Origin: Mycobacterium lentiflavum
GTDB taxonomy: Bacteria > Actinomycetota > Actinomycetes > Mycobacteriales > Mycobacteriaceae
Length of the DNA stretch: 64,000 nucleotides
NCBI RefSeq assembly: GCF_022374895.2
Contig: NZ_CP092423.2
Span: 2,294,001-2,358,000 of the forward strand
Direction: 5' to 3'
Every line of letters starts with the position of its first letter. Positions within the stretch are counted from its first letter, which is position 1. The translations under genes and the position numbers were made by a program. The notes beneath the pieces are model-generated. The model worked only from the letters and a program-made list of their open reading frames with translations, did not search any database and was not told where the DNA came from. Of the stretch, positions 45,899-55,817 are shown one piece after another.

Positions 45899-45950
45899 CC
45901 CGTCCCGTCTCGGCAGGCGGGTAACGCCGTCGGCACCGATACTGGATCGC

Positions 45951-48770
45951 ATGGTTTCCGACCCGGCTGTTGAGCCCGCTTCCGACGCCGCGCTCGCGCC
46001 GATCGGTGCTGTGCAGCGGACCCGGGTCGGTCGCGAGGCGACCGAGCCGATGCGCGCGGACATCAGGATGCTCGGCAGCATCCTCGGCGACACCGTGCGC
46101 GAGCAGAACGGCGACGAGGTCTTCAACTTGGTCGAACGTGCCCGCGTCGAATCGTTCCGGGTGCGGCGTTCCGAGATCGATCGCGACGAGATCTCCCACA
46201 TGTTCGACGGCATCGACATCCACCTGGCGATCCCGATCATCCGGGCGTTCAGCCACTTCGCGCTGCTGGCCAACGTCGCCGAAGACATCCACCGCGAGCG
46301 CCGGCGTCACATCCACGTCGACGCTGGCGAACCGCCGCAAGACAGTAGTCTGGCCGCCACCTACGCGAAACTGGATTCCGCGGAACTGGATTCGGCCACC
46401 GTGGCCGAGGCGCTCAAGGGTGCGCTCGTTTCGCCGGTGATCACCGCCCACCCCACCGAGACTCGCCGGCGGACCGTCTTCGTTGCGCAGCACCGGATCA
46501 CCGAGCTGATGCGACTGCACGCCGAGGGGCACCGGGAAACCAGCGATGGCCGCAGCATCGAGCGTGAGCTGCGCCGCCAGGTGCTCACGCTCTGGCAGAC
46601 CGCGCTGATCCGGCTGTCCCGGCTGCAGATCACCGACGAAATCGAGGTCGGCCTGCGGTATTACCAGGCCGCGCTGTTCGAGGTGATCCCGCAGGTCAAT
46701 TCGGAGGTTCGCGCCGCGCTGCGCGCCCGCTGGCCCGGCACCGAGCTGCTTTCGGCGCCCATCCTGCAGCCGGGCTCGTGGATCGGCGGCGACCGCGACG
46801 GCAACCCGAATGTCACCGCCGAAGTCGTGCGGCGGGCCACCGCCAGTGCCGCGTTCACGGCGCTGGCGCATTACCTCGCCGAGCTCACCGACCTCGAGCA
46901 AGAGCTCTCGATGTCGGCGCGATTGATCAGCGTCACACCGGAATTGACGGCGCTGGAGCGCAGCTGCCCGGAGCAGGCCAGGGCCGACGAGCCGTATCGG
47001 CGGGCCGTGCGGGTGATTCGTGGCCGGCTCAGTGCGACCGCCGCCCAGATCTTGGACGACGAACCGCAGCACCTGCTCGACCTCGGCTTGGAACCGTATG
47101 CCACGCCGGGCGAGCTGCGGGCCGAACTCGACACCATCGACGCGTCGCTGCGCACGCACGGCAGCGCGCTGCTGGCCGAGGACCGACTCGGCCTGCTGCG
47201 AGAAGGCGTGCACGTCTTCGGGTTTCACCTCAGTGGCCTGGACATGCGGCAAAACTCCGACGTCCACGAGGAAGTGGTCGCCGAGCTGCTGGCCTGGGCC
47301 GGGGTGCATCCGGACTACCGTTCGCTGCCCGAAGACGAGCGAGTCGAGCTGCTGGCCGACGAATTGACCACGAGGCGCCCGCTGCTCAGCGACCGCGCGG
47401 AGTTATCCGAGCTGGCCCACCAGGAATTGAGTGTGGTCGAGGCCGCCGCGTTCGCCGTCAAGCGGTACGGCCCGGCGGCGGTGCCCAACTATGTCATCTC
47501 GATGTGTCAGTCCGTCTCGGACGTGCTGGAGGCCGCGCTGCTGCTCAAGGAGACCGGGCTACTGGATGTCTCCGGACCCGAACCCTATTGTCCGGTGGGA
47601 ATTTCCCCACTGTTCGAGACGATCGACGACCTGCACAACGGAGCCGAGATCCTGCACGCGATGCTGGAACTGCCGATCTATCGAGCGATGGTCGCCGCCC
47701 GTGGCGACAGCCAGGAGGTGATGCTTGGCTACTCCGACTCGAACAAGGACGGCGGTTATCTGACCGCCAACTGGGCGGTGTACCGGGCCGAGCTGGCGCT
47801 GGCCGAGGTGGCCCGCAAGACCGGAATTCGGTTGCGGCTCTTTCACGGCCGAGGCGGCACCGTGGGCCGCGGCGGCGGCCCCAGCTATCAGGCCATCCTG
47901 GCGCAGCCGCCCGGTGCGGTGAACGGTTCGCTGCGCCTCACCGAGCAGGGTGAGGTGATCGCGGCTAAGTACGCCGAACCGCTTCTGGCGCAACGGAATC
48001 TGGAAAGTCTGGTGGCGGCGACCTTGGAGTCGACGCTACTGGACGTGGAGGGCCTCGGCGACGAGGCCGAGCCGGCGTACACGGTGTTGGAGGAGGTCGC
48101 GAGGCTGGCCCGTGAGGCATACTCCGAATTGGTCCACCACACACCGGGTTTCGTCGAGTACTTCAAGGCCTCCACGCCGGTCAGCGAGATCGGCTCGTTG
48201 AACATCGGCAGCCGTCCGACATCGCGCAAGCCCACCGAGTCGATCGCCGATCTGCGCGCCATTCCGTGGGTGCTGGCATGGAGCCAGTCGCGGGTGATGC
48301 TGCCCGGTTGGTACGGCACCGGGTCGGCATTCGAGCAGTGGATCGCGGCCGGCGACGAGGATGAGCGAGTCGCAGTCCTGCACGACCTGTACCAGCGGTG
48401 GCCGTTCTTCCGCAGCGTGCTGTCCAACATGGCACAGGTGCTGGCCAAAAGCGACCTCGGGCTGGCGGCGCGATACGCAGAACTGGTCGCCGACGAATCG
48501 TTGCGGCGCAGGGTGTTCGACAAGATCGCCGACGAGCATCAGCGGACGATCGCGATGCACAAGTTGATCACCGGTCAAGACGACCTGCTTGCCGACAACC
48601 CGGCGCTGGCGCGGTCGGTGTTCAATCGTTTCCCCTACCTGGAGCCGCTGAACCATCTCCAGGTCGAGCTGTTGCGGCGGTACCGCTCGGGCGATGACGA
48701 CGAGTTGGTGCAGCGAGGAATTCTGTTGACGATGAACGGACTGGCAAGCGCGTTACGGAACAGCGGATAA
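45951..48770 (+). CDS. ppc: Phosphoenolpyruvate carboxylase
   Basis: Carboxylates PEP to oxaloacetate, replenishing the TCA cycle. The 939 residues are complete. The catalytic His lies in [17 protein letters not shown] near residue 167, substrate residues in [19 protein letters not shown] near residue 275, then [19 protein letters not shown] near residue 590, the second signature [19 protein letters not shown] near residue 630, and the C-terminal [12 protein letters not shown]. From memory M. tuberculosis H37Rv has no ppc here, while M. leprae and M. avium relatives do, so it helps separate this species from the tuberculosis complex. Confidence 0.98.
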   Translation: MVSDPAVEPASDAALAPIGAVQRTRVGREATEPMRADIRMLGSILGDTVREQNGDEVFNLVERARVESFRVRRSEIDRDEISHMFDGIDIHLAIPIIRAFSHFALLANVAEDIHRERRRHIHVDAGEPPQDSSLAATYAKLDSAELDSATVAEALKGALVSPVITAHPTETRRRTVFVAQHRITELMRLHAEGHRETSDGRSIERELRRQVLTLWQTALIRLSRLQITDEIEVGLRYYQAALFEVIPQVNSEVRAALRARWPGTELLSAPILQPGSWIGGDRDGNPNVTAEVVRRATASAAFTALAHYLAELTDLEQELSMSARLISVTPELTALERSCPEQARADEPYRRAVRVIRGRLSATAAQILDDEPQHLLDLGLEPYATPGELRAELDTIDASLRTHGSALLAEDRLGLLREGVHVFGFHLSGLDMRQNSDVHEEVVAELLAWAGVHPDYRSLPEDERVELLADELTTRRPLLSDRAELSELAHQELSVVEAAAFAVKRYGPAAVPNYVISMCQSVSDVLEAALLLKETGLLDVSGPEPYCPVGISPLFETIDDLHNGAEILHAMLELPIYRAMVAARGDSQEVMLGYSDSNKDGGYLTANWAVYRAELALAEVARKTGIRLRLFHGRGGTVGRGGGPSYQAILAQPPGAVNGSLRLTEQGEVIAAKYAEPLLAQRNLESLVAATLESTLLDVEGLGDEAEPAYTVLEEVARLAREAYSELVHHTPGFVEYFKASTPVSEIGSLNIGSRPTSRKPTESIADLRAIPWVLAWSQSRVMLPGWYGTGSAFEQWIAAGDEDERVAVLHDLYQRWPFFRSVLSNMAQVLAKSDLGLAARYAELVADESLRRRVFDKIADEHQRTIAMHKLITGQDDLLADNPALARSVFNRFPYLEPLNHLQVELLRRYRSGDDDELVQRGILLTMNGLASALRNSG

Positions 48771-48786
48771 CGGGCATAGGGCAGGG

Positions 48787-49620
48787 GTGGGAGCTCAGCC
48801 TGACTCGATGTCGTCGCGCGAATCGTCGTCTGCCGTCCCGGCCCGGGTAGCCCAGAACGAGATCTTCGAACGGCTGGCCCGCGCCGGATTCGTCGTGAGC
48901 GGACTGCTGCACCTGGTCGTCGGCTACCTCGCCATCCGGATCGCTTTCGGCGAGGGCGGCACCGCCGATCAAACCGGCGCGCTGGCGGCCCTGGCGGGCA
49001 CGCCGGGAGGCCCCGTCGCACTGTGGTTCGCCGCCGCCGCTCTGCTGCTGCTCGGCCTGTGGCGGCTCGTCGAGACCGCGCTCGGCCGATCCAGTGACCG
49101 GCAGGACGGCGCGTCGTCAAGCGCACTGGATCGGGCCAAAGCATTCTCGCTCGCGGTCGTCTATGTCGCGCTGGCGTATTCGGCCCTCGGTTTCGCGCGC
49201 GGCGCCGGCAAGTCTGCCGGTCAGCAGAATTCGACGATCAGCGCTCGGTTGATGCAGAGCACGGTCGGCACGATTGCGCTGGTGGTCTGCGGCGTGATCG
49301 TCGTCGCGGTGGGTGGCTACCACGTCTACAAGGGTGCCAGCCGCAACTTCCTCGATGATCTGAAAGGCAAGTCCGGCAACGTGGTCCGGCGTCTGGGCAT
49401 CGTCGGCTACATCGCCAAAGGGGTGGTGATCGCCGGCGCGGGCGTGCTGGTCGTCGTCGCCGCATTGTTCTCGCAGCCGGAGAAGGCCACTGGGCTGGAT
49501 GCGGCCCTCAAGACGCTGGGCGCTCAACCGTACGGCCGGGTTCTGCTGGCCGCCGCCGGTCTGGGCATCATCACCTACGGTTTCTACAGCTTCGCGATGG
49601 CCCGACTGACCAAGATGTAG
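48787..49620 (+). CDS. DUF1206-family membrane protein
   Basis: A 277-residue protein with six predicted membrane helices arranged as three two-helix repeats, each opening with an R-x-G-(F/Y)-type motif: LARAGFVVSGLLHLVVGYLA near residue 31, AKAFSLAVVYVALAYSALGF near residue 118, and RLGIVGYIAKGVVIAGAGVL near residue 198. This threefold pattern defines DUF1206, whose function is unknown. The start is uncertain: GTG 48787 or ATG 48808. It lies 16 bp after ppc in the same direction and ends tail to tail with a P450 gene. Confidence 0.85.
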   Translation: MGAQPDSMSSRESSSAVPARVAQNEIFERLARAGFVVSGLLHLVVGYLAIRIAFGEGGTADQTGALAALAGTPGGPVALWFAAAALLLLGLWRLVETALGRSSDRQDGASSSALDRAKAFSLAVVYVALAYSALGFARGAGKSAGQQNSTISARLMQSTVGTIALVVCGVIVVAVGGYHVYKGASRNFLDDLKGKSGNVVRRLGIVGYIAKGVVIAGAGVLVVVAALFSQPEKATGLDAALKTLGAQPYGRVLLAAAGLGIITYGFYSFAMARLTKM

Positions 49621-49624
49621 CCGC

Positions 49625-50914
49625 TCACGGGGCCTTCACATAGTCGACCGGGCACGGCCCGGCCGCCCTGGCTACGCCACCGATCTGGGCGCCGACGGGC
49701 TGCGGATGTGACGTCCATCGCGGCGTCATCCGGTAGGCGCCCAGCAGATGAGTCATGGCGGCCGTCATCGCCGACAGCGAGAACGGCTGGGCCGGGCAGG
49801 AGTGCCTGCCGTGCCCGAAGGCCGTGACGAGCATCGGCGAAGGAAGAGCGTCCTTGTCGGTCAGATGGTGGCGGGTCCATCGATCGGGGTCCCAGTGCTG
49901 TAATCCCGGCGCCGCCGAGGTGTTGAGCAAGGGGAGCAGGGTGGCGATGGTCCAGCCCGGCGGCACCCGGTAGGTAATGGCCCCGGTGTCCAGCGAGACC
50001 GGCGACAGCACGCTGCGAGACATGATGGAGCGTTGCGCGATACGCGTCGACTCCAGCGCGCAGCTCTGGGCAAAGGCATTGTCGCCCAACCGTACTCGCC
50101 GCAGCTGGGCCGGGTGCTCGAGCAGGTCGACCAATGCCCAGCCCAGCGCGGCGGCCAGGTTTGACATGGACGCGATGTGGATCAGCGCGACGTCGAACGC
50201 GATCCCGCGCAGCCGGGAAGGCGGCGACGCAGTCGACCAGGCGTCCACGATCCGGCCGAAGAGGTCATGATCCCGTAGGTCCCCGTCGTCGAATCTGCGC
50301 ACCGCGGCGGCGATGGCATCGGCAATCTCCTCGAGGGCGGCGCGCTCGGCACGTTTGTCGGTCGCCGCCACTGCCGCCATCCGATCGGGGTGGACGAATG
50401 CGTCGGAGCCGTCCAGGGTGTCGAAGGCCCGCACCAGACGCTCGAAGATCTCGCCGTCGGCCGACCCGGGTCCGGCCCACGAGGCCAGCCCCATCCGGTG
50501 GCCGAGCCGTCGCATCAGATCGAACACGTCGAACGATCCCGCCGATCCCAGCTCGGTCTGCTCGAGCGCGCGGTCCAGGTTGATCAGATAGGTGGCCACG
50601 TCGTCGCGGCGAAACAGCATGTTCGGCAGGGTGCGTCGCCCGGCAAAGATCTCGTCGGGCAGCTTGCGCCGCAGCATCAGGTAGTCGGCGACGCCTTTGC
50701 TCGCGGTCTCCTCGGTCAGCGCGTAGAACGATTCGACGCCGGTAGGCGAGAAGGTGAACAGGTAGCGATCGGGGCCGCTTTTCACGGCGAAGGTGTCGCC
50801 GAGTTGGGCCCGGGCGGCGGCGATCACCGCGACGGCGTCGGTGACGGGGACGTCCCACGGCAGACCGGTGCCGTCGGCGTAGGGCGGTGCGGGCACCGGC
50901 TCGGCGCCGGTCAC
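49625..50914 (-). CDS. Divergent cytochrome P450
   Basis: A 429-residue P450. The haem ligand loop FGHGRHSCPAQPFSLSAMTA near residue 365 contains the axial Cys, and the K-helix ExxR appears as ALESTRIAQRS near residue 296. The I-helix reads IHIASMSNLAAALGW near residue 255, where most monooxygenases have A/G-G-x-(D/E)-T. The acid/alcohol pair that delivers protons to oxygen is missing. P450s with this loss often act as isomerases or peroxygenases, so oxygen activation here is doubtful. The substrate is unknown. It is 3 bp downstream of a coiled-coil protein gene. Confidence 0.88.
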   Translation of the reverse strand: MTGAEPVPAPPYADGTGLPWDVPVTDAVAVIAAARAQLGDTFAVKSGPDRYLFTFSPTGVESFYALTEETASKGVADYLMLRRKLPDEIFAGRRTLPNMLFRRDDVATYLINLDRALEQTELGSAGSFDVFDLMRRLGHRMGLASWAGPGSADGEIFERLVRAFDTLDGSDAFVHPDRMAAVAATDKRAERAALEEIADAIAAAVRRFDDGDLRDHDLFGRIVDAWSTASPPSRLRGIAFDVALIHIASMSNLAAALGWALVDLLEHPAQLRRVRLGDNAFAQSCALESTRIAQRSIMSRSVLSPVSLDTGAITYRVPPGWTIATLLPLLNTSAAPGLQHWDPDRWTRHHLTDKDALPSPMLVTAFGHGRHSCPAQPFSLSAMTAAMTHLLGAYRMTPRWTSHPQPVGAQIGGVARAAGPCPVDYVKAP

Positions 50915-50917
50915 GGC

Positions 50918-51307
50918 CTACCGCGGTGTCCGGATTCGCAGCCGGTCCACCACACCGCGGACCGCGTGCTCGGTCATCGATACCGGTGACATGATCGTCT
51001 CGCCCACGCTCACGATGTAGTCGATGCGCTTGACGATCGACTCCACCGGCTCGACCACCGCGATGAGTCGTTTGGCGAGCTCGTCCAGGCTTTCCAGGGT
51101 CCCTTCCAGGTGGTCCAGGCCGCCTTCTAGGCGCTCGACCGTGCCGTTCAGCCGGGTCAGGGAACTGCTCAGCTCGTTCATGGTCCTGCCGAGGCTGTCG
51201 AGGACGTCCTCGACCTGCTCGACCGTCTTGTCGGCGTTCAGAGCGGCCTGAGTGAGCGTCTTGATCCGGTTTCGCTCAGGCCCGTTGCGCACCGTTCGGT
51301 CTGCCAT
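50918..51307 (-). CDS. Coiled-coil protein (Rv1444c-like)
   Basis: A 129-residue protein from the ATG 51307. The frame extends to 51565 but the extra part is Pro/Arg-rich and unlike protein. The centre is a long amphipathic helix with repeating Leu and Gly (LTRLNGTVERLEGGLDHLEG, TLESLDELAKRLIAVVEPVE), and a short hydrophobic stretch follows (IDYIVSVGETIMSPV). It has no signal peptide. The pattern suggests a self-associating or membrane-surface helical protein. By position it matches Rv1444c, of unknown function, next to pgl. It is 3 bp upstream of the P450 gene and probably co-transcribed with it. Confidence 0.8.
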   Translation of the reverse strand: MADRTVRNGPERNRIKTLTQAALNADKTVEQVEDVLDSLGRTMNELSSSLTRLNGTVERLEGGLDHLEGTLESLDELAKRLIAVVEPVESIVKRIDYIVSVGETIMSPVSMTEHAVRGVVDRLRIRTPR

Positions 51308-51491
51308 GTCCGTAATTATGACCGGGACGGAACCCGGGAAAACCCTTGTACATCGAATTTGATGTGCAAAGACAACACTGTGACGGTGGCCGGCGTAGCG
51401 GCCTGACCCGGGGCTGCGCGTGCGAGGTGACGCAACGACTGGCGGAGTACGCGGCCGGCTATGCCGACCGGAAGGCCCAGCGGGCTGGGTC

Positions 51492-52241
51492 CTAGGGCCG
51501 GGCGGGTAGTTTGGCGGCGGCGTCCTCGTCGAGCAGCCAGAGCGTCGTCTCGAGCCCGATGGCACCCGCGGCCGGGATATCCACCGGCTGGGCGCCGGCG
51601 ATGGCGGCGGCGGCCGCGTCGCCCTTGGCGGCTCCCGAGACCATCAGCCACACCTCGCGGGAATGCCGGATCGCCGGGATCGTCAAGGTGATTCGCTGCG
51701 GCGGCGGTTTCGGGGAGTCGTCGACGGCCACCACCATGCGGGTGCTCTCACGCACCGCCGCGGTGTGGGGGAACAGCGAGTTGATGTGGCCCTCAGGTCC
51801 CATGCCCAGCAGATGGACATCGAAATTCGGTACCTGCTCACCGGCCTCGGCATTGGCGGCCAACAGTTGTTCGTAGGCCAGCGCCGCGGCGACCAGATCG
51901 CTGCCGAATTCGCCGTCGCTGGCGGCCATCGGGTGCACGTTGCTGGACGGGACGTCGATGTGATCGAGCAGGGCCTCTCGGGCCTGCTTCTCGTTGCGCT
52001 CGCTGTCGGCTAAAGGGACATAGCGTTCGTCGCCCCAGAAGAGGTGCACTTTCGGCCAGTCGATCTGATCGGCCTGGGCGCGCAGATATTTGAGCAGCCC
52101 GATGCCGTTACCGCCGCCGGTCAGCACGATCAGGGCGCGTCCGCGCGCCGCGATGGCGGCGTGGATGGTCTCGACGAGCCGACGGCCCGCCGCCTCGACC
52201 AGGCGGTCGCCGTCCGGGAAAACTTCTACGGTTGTGCTCAC
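51492..52241 (-). CDS. pgl: 6-phosphogluconolactonase
   Basis: Hydrolyses 6-phosphogluconolactone, the product of Zwf. A 249-residue NagB-like fold with [18 protein letters not shown] near residue 40, [19 protein letters not shown] near residue 66 and [19 protein letters not shown] near residue 142 (catalytic His). The GTG overlaps the opcA stop (GTGA), making it the last gene of tkt-tal-zwf-opcA-pgl. It is called devB in older M. tuberculosis annotation (Rv1445c). Confidence 0.95.
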   Translation of the reverse strand: MSTTVEVFPDGDRLVEAAGRRLVETIHAAIAARGRALIVLTGGGNGIGLLKYLRAQADQIDWPKVHLFWGDERYVPLADSERNEKQAREALLDHIDVPSSNVHPMAASDGEFGSDLVAAALAYEQLLAANAEAGEQVPNFDVHLLGMGPEGHINSLFPHTAAVRESTRMVVAVDDSPKPPPQRITLTIPAIRHSREVWLMVSGAAKGDAAAAAIAGAQPVDIPAAGAIGLETTLWLLDEDAAAKLPARP

Positions 52242-53149
52242 GCGTATTGCACCTTATCGATTCCTTCGAGCGCGCTGAAGTAGACCTCGTCGGGGTCCAA
52301 GCGACGCATGTCTTCGGCCAGGCATTCACGGGTTTCCCTGCGCGCCAACGGAACTAGAGCATCCGGTCGGCCGGTTCGGCTCAGGGTGGCCGTCGTACCC
52401 TCTTGCGGCCTGCTCAGGGTGATGGTTTCGCTCTTGCGCTCCAGCTCGACCTTGAGCTCGCCGACCTCGCGGCGTACCGGTCCGTCGATCCGGCTGGCCA
52501 ACCAGCCGGCCAGGACGTCGAGCGAGGGTTCGGTGCGCAGACCGGAAACCAGCGCGGATTCGATCTTCTCGTGCGGTTTCTGGTCGACCGCGGAGGTGAG
52601 CAACGCCCGCCAGTAGGTGATCCGCGCCCAGGCCAGATCGGTGTCCCCGGGGGTGTATCCGGGCAGCCTGCTCTTGATAACCGACAACGGGTCGTCGGTG
52701 TTGGTCGCGTCGGTGATGCGGCGAATCGCTAACTTGCCCAACGGGTCCCGAGCGGGAACCGCAGGAGCGACATCGGGCCACCACACCACGACCGGGATAT
52801 CGGGAAGCAGGAAGGGAATCACGACGCTCGCCGCGTGACCGGACAACGGGCCGGACAGCCGCAGCACGACGACCTCGCCGGCGCCGGCGTCGCCGCCGAC
52901 TCGAACCTGAGCATCCAGGCGCGCATCGCGGGCGTCGGTGTCACCGGCCGCCACGACCAGGACTCGGCTGGGGTGTTCGTGGCTGGCGGCGTTAGCGGCC
53001 ACGATGGCCTCTTCGAGCAGAGTGTCGTTGTCCGACTTGATGATCAGCGTCCCGACCCGGCCCATCATGACCACACCGGCCTCTTCGCGGAGCGCGTCGA
53101 GCTTCTTGTTGACCGCGGTGGTGGTGGTGTCCAGCAGATCGACGATCAC
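52238..53149 (-). CDS. opcA: OpcA, glucose-6-phosphate dehydrogenase assembly factor
   Basis: OpcA activates or assembles Zwf in cyanobacteria and actinobacteria. The protein has 303 residues from the GTG at 53149, which lies in the GTGA overlap with the zwf stop and gives exactly the length I recall for Rv1446c. An ATG at 53161 would add four residues. Conserved features: [20 protein letters not shown] at the N-terminus, [20 protein letters not shown] near residue 110 and [20 protein letters not shown] near residue 165. The C-terminus has paired Leu-rich strands ending before pgl. It is cytosolic and has no catalytic motif of its own. Confidence 0.94.
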   Translation of the reverse strand: MIVDLLDTTTTAVNKKLDALREEAGVVMMGRVGTLIIKSDNDTLLEEAIVAANAASHEHPSRVLVVAAGDTDARDARLDAQVRVGGDAGAGEVVVLRLSGPLSGHAASVVIPFLLPDIPVVVWWPDVAPAVPARDPLGKLAIRRITDATNTDDPLSVIKSRLPGYTPGDTDLAWARITYWRALLTSAVDQKPHEKIESALVSGLRTEPSLDVLAGWLASRIDGPVRREVGELKVELERKSETITLSRPQEGTTATLSRTGRPDALVPLARRETRECLAEDMRRLDPDEVYFSALEGIDKVQYA

Positions 53150-54687
53150 GGCCGCCGCCATTCGCGGCCGGTGCGACGCAACATCTCATCCGCCGACGCC
53201 GGCCCCCAGGTGCCCGACTCATATGGGTCGGGCTTTCCGTCCGACGCCCAATGGTCGAGGACGGGATCGATTATCTGCCAAGCCAATTCGACCTCCTCGT
53301 TCACCGGGAACAGCGACGGCTCACCGAGCAGCACGTCCAGGATCAGCCGTTCATAGGCCTCGGGGGAGTCTTCGGCGAATGCCGAGCCGTAGGAGAAGTC
53401 CATGTTGACGTCGCGGACTTCCATCGCGCCCGGGACCTTGGAGCCGAACCGCAGCGTGATGCCCTCGTCGGGCTGTACCCGGATGACCAGCGCGTTGGCG
53501 CCGAGCTCGTCGGTCATGGTGGCGTCGAACGGCAGATGCGGGGCCCGTTTGAAGACCAGGGCGATCTCAGTCACCCTGCGGCCCAGTCGTTTCCCGGTGC
53601 GCAGGTAGAACGGCACCCCGGCCCAGCGGCGGGTGTCGACCTCGAGCGTGATGGCCGCGAAGGTCTCGGTGGTGGAGTCCTTCGAGAAGCCGTCTTCGTC
53701 GAGCAGTCCCACCACCTGCTGACCGCCCTGCCAACCGGCCGCATATTGGCCGCGGCTGGTGGTCTCGTCGATCGGCTGGGCGAGTTGGGTGGCCGAGAGC
53801 ACCTTGATCTTCTCGGCCTGCAACGCCTTCGCGTTGAAGCTGACCGGCTCTTCCATCGCCGTGAGGGCCAGCAGCTGCATCAAGTGGTTCTGGATGACGT
53901 CGCGGGCCGCGCCGATGCCGTCGTAGTAACCGGCGCGTCCGCCCAGCCCGATGTCCTCGGCCATCGTGATCTGCACGTGGTCGACGTAGTGCGCGTTCCA
54001 GATCGGGTCCCAGAATTGATTGGCGAAGCGCAGCGCCAAGATGTTCTGGACGGTCTCCTTGCCGAGATAGTGGTCGATGCGGAATACCGACTCCTCCGGG
54101 AAGACCGAGTTCACCACGTGGTTGAGGTCGCACGCGCTCTTCAGGTCGTGGCCGAACGGCTTCTCGATGACGACCCGGCTCCATCGGTCTTCTTGGGGCC
54201 GCGCCAGCCCGGAGGCGTGCAGCTGTTCGCATACCACCGGGAAGGACTTCGGCGGAATCGCCAGGTAGAACGCGTGATTGCCGCCGATGCCGCGCTCGGC
54301 GTCGAGCTTGTCGAGCGTCTCGGCCAGCCGTACGAACGCGGCATCGTCGTCGAAGGCGCCCGACACGAACCGCAGCCCCTCGGCCAGCCGTTCCCAGATG
54401 GCCTGCCGAAAGGGGGTGCGGCAGAACTGCTTGACGTCGTCGTGGATTACCTGGGCGAACGCGTCGTGATCCCAGTCACGGCGGCCGAAGCCGACCAGCG
54501 AGAAGGTCGGTGGCAGTAACCCGCGGTTGGCCAGGTCGTAGACCGCGGGCACCACCTTCTTGTGCGCCAGGTCGCCGGTGACGCCGAAAAGCACCATGGC
54601 GCACGGGTCGGCGATCCTGGGCAGCCGCTTATCGTCCTTGTCCCGCAATGGGTTACGCCACTGCGCGCCAATAGCGCCCGCCGTCAT
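53146..54687 (-). CDS. zwf: Glucose-6-phosphate 1-dehydrogenase (Zwf2-like)
   Basis: Oxidises glucose 6-phosphate to the lactone, producing reduced nicotinamide cofactor for biosynthesis. The 513 residues begin at the ATG overlapping the tal stop (ATGA). An upstream start at 54738 is less likely. Motifs: [20 protein letters not shown] near residue 31, the active-site [20 protein letters not shown] near residue 210, [20 protein letters not shown] near residue 370. The first Rossmann glycine pattern is G-V-T-G-D-L-A, usual for this family. It precedes opcA with GTGA overlap. Confidence 0.96.
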   Translation of the reverse strand: MTAGAIGAQWRNPLRDKDDKRLPRIADPCAMVLFGVTGDLAHKKVVPAVYDLANRGLLPPTFSLVGFGRRDWDHDAFAQVIHDDVKQFCRTPFRQAIWERLAEGLRFVSGAFDDDAAFVRLAETLDKLDAERGIGGNHAFYLAIPPKSFPVVCEQLHASGLARPQEDRWSRVVIEKPFGHDLKSACDLNHVVNSVFPEESVFRIDHYLGKETVQNILALRFANQFWDPIWNAHYVDHVQITMAEDIGLGGRAGYYDGIGAARDVIQNHLMQLLALTAMEEPVSFNAKALQAEKIKVLSATQLAQPIDETTSRGQYAAGWQGGQQVVGLLDEDGFSKDSTTETFAAITLEVDTRRWAGVPFYLRTGKRLGRRVTEIALVFKRAPHLPFDATMTDELGANALVIRVQPDEGITLRFGSKVPGAMEVRDVNMDFSYGSAFAEDSPEAYERLILDVLLGEPSLFPVNEEVELAWQIIDPVLDHWASDGKPDPYESGTWGPASADEMLRRTGREWRRP

Positions 54688-55802
54688 TTGGAAAGAGAGC
54701 TCAGCTGTTTCTGTGTCTCGTCCAGCAGCTCGGTCCACGATTCGACGAACTTCTCCACGCCCTCGTTCTCCAGGACCAAGAACACGTCGGTCACGTCGAT
54801 CCCGACCGCCGACAGTTTGTCGAACACGCCCTGGGCCGCGTCGGCGGTGCCGGTGATCGTGTCACCTGTGACGACACCGTGGTCGGCTACGGCATCAAGC
54901 GTCTTCTCCGGCATGGTGTTCACCGTGTTCGGCGCGACCAGCTCGGTGACATAGAGGGTGTCGGAGTAGTCCGGGTTCTTCACACCGGTCGACGCCCACA
55001 GCGGGCGCTGCACCCGGGCTCCGTTGGCCGTGAGCGCCTGGAAACGCTGCCCGCCCTCGAAGACCTCCTGGTACGCCGCGTACGCCAGCCGGGCGTTGGC
55101 GACGCCGGCCTGGCCGCGCAGGCCAATCGCCTCTTCGGAGCCGATCTTTTCCAGTCGCTTGTCGATCTCGGAGTCCACCCGGGAGACGAAGAACGATGCG
55201 ACCGAGTGGATCTTGGACAGGTCGTGTCCGGCCTCGCGGGCCTTCTCCAGGCCAGCCAGGTAGGCGTCCATCACCTCGCGGTGCCGCTCGACGGAGAAGA
55301 TCAGCGTGACGTTGACCGAAATGCCTTCCGCCAGAACGGCGGTGATGGCTGGCAGGCCGGCCTTGGTGGCCGGGATCTTGATCAGCAGGTTCGGCCGGTC
55401 GACGATCTTCCACAGCTCGATGGCCTGCGCGACGGTCTTGTCGGTTTCGTTGGCCAGCCGCGGGTCGACCTCGATGGAAACCCGGCCGTCGATCCCGTCG
55501 GAGGACTCCCATTGCGGCGCAAGCACATCGCACGCGGTGCGCACGTCGTCGGTGGTGATGGTGCGGATGGTGGCGTCGACGTCGGCGCCACGGTCGGCCA
55601 GCTCGGCGATCTGGGAGTCGTACGAGTCGCCGTCGGCGAACGCCTTCTGGAAGATCGACGGGTTGGTGGTCACCCCGACGACGCTCTTGGTGTCGATCAG
55701 TTCTTGTAGGTTGCCGGACTTCAGCCGCTCGCGTGACAGGTCGTCAAGCCACACGGATACGCCTGCGGCGGCCAGCGCCGCGAGGTTGGGGTTCTGGGTC
55801 AT
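54684..55802 (-). CDS. tal: Transaldolase
   Basis: Transfers a dihydroxyacetone unit in the non-oxidative pentose phosphate branch. The 372-residue length is that of the long actinobacterial TalB-like class. The N-terminal signature is [15 protein letters not shown] with [15 protein letters not shown] near residue 41-55. The Schiff-base Lys is in [16 protein letters not shown] near residue 138-153, and [17 protein letters not shown] follows near residue 201. GAGAAAGG lies upstream of the ATG. It is 15 bp after tkt and overlaps zwf. Confidence 0.97.
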   Translation of the reverse strand: MTQNPNLAALAAAGVSVWLDDLSRERLKSGNLQELIDTKSVVGVTTNPSIFQKAFADGDSYDSQIAELADRGADVDATIRTITTDDVRTACDVLAPQWESSDGIDGRVSIEVDPRLANETDKTVAQAIELWKIVDRPNLLIKIPATKAGLPAITAVLAEGISVNVTLIFSVERHREVMDAYLAGLEKAREAGHDLSKIHSVASFFVSRVDSEIDKRLEKIGSEEAIGLRGQAGVANARLAYAAYQEVFEGGQRFQALTANGARVQRPLWASTGVKNPDYSDTLYVTELVAPNTVNTMPEKTLDAVADHGVVTGDTITGTADAAQGVFDKLSAVGIDVTDVFLVLENEGVEKFVESWTELLDETQKQLSSLSK

Positions 55803-55817
55803 CTGAATCAGCCTTTC

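Noticed and set aside
51308..51491. Possible C-terminal gene remnant between the coiled-coil gene and pgl (RLAEYAAGYADRKAQ)
   Set aside because: Only about 22 codons, with no start context. The faint resemblance to the end of DUF2252 proteins is too short to support.
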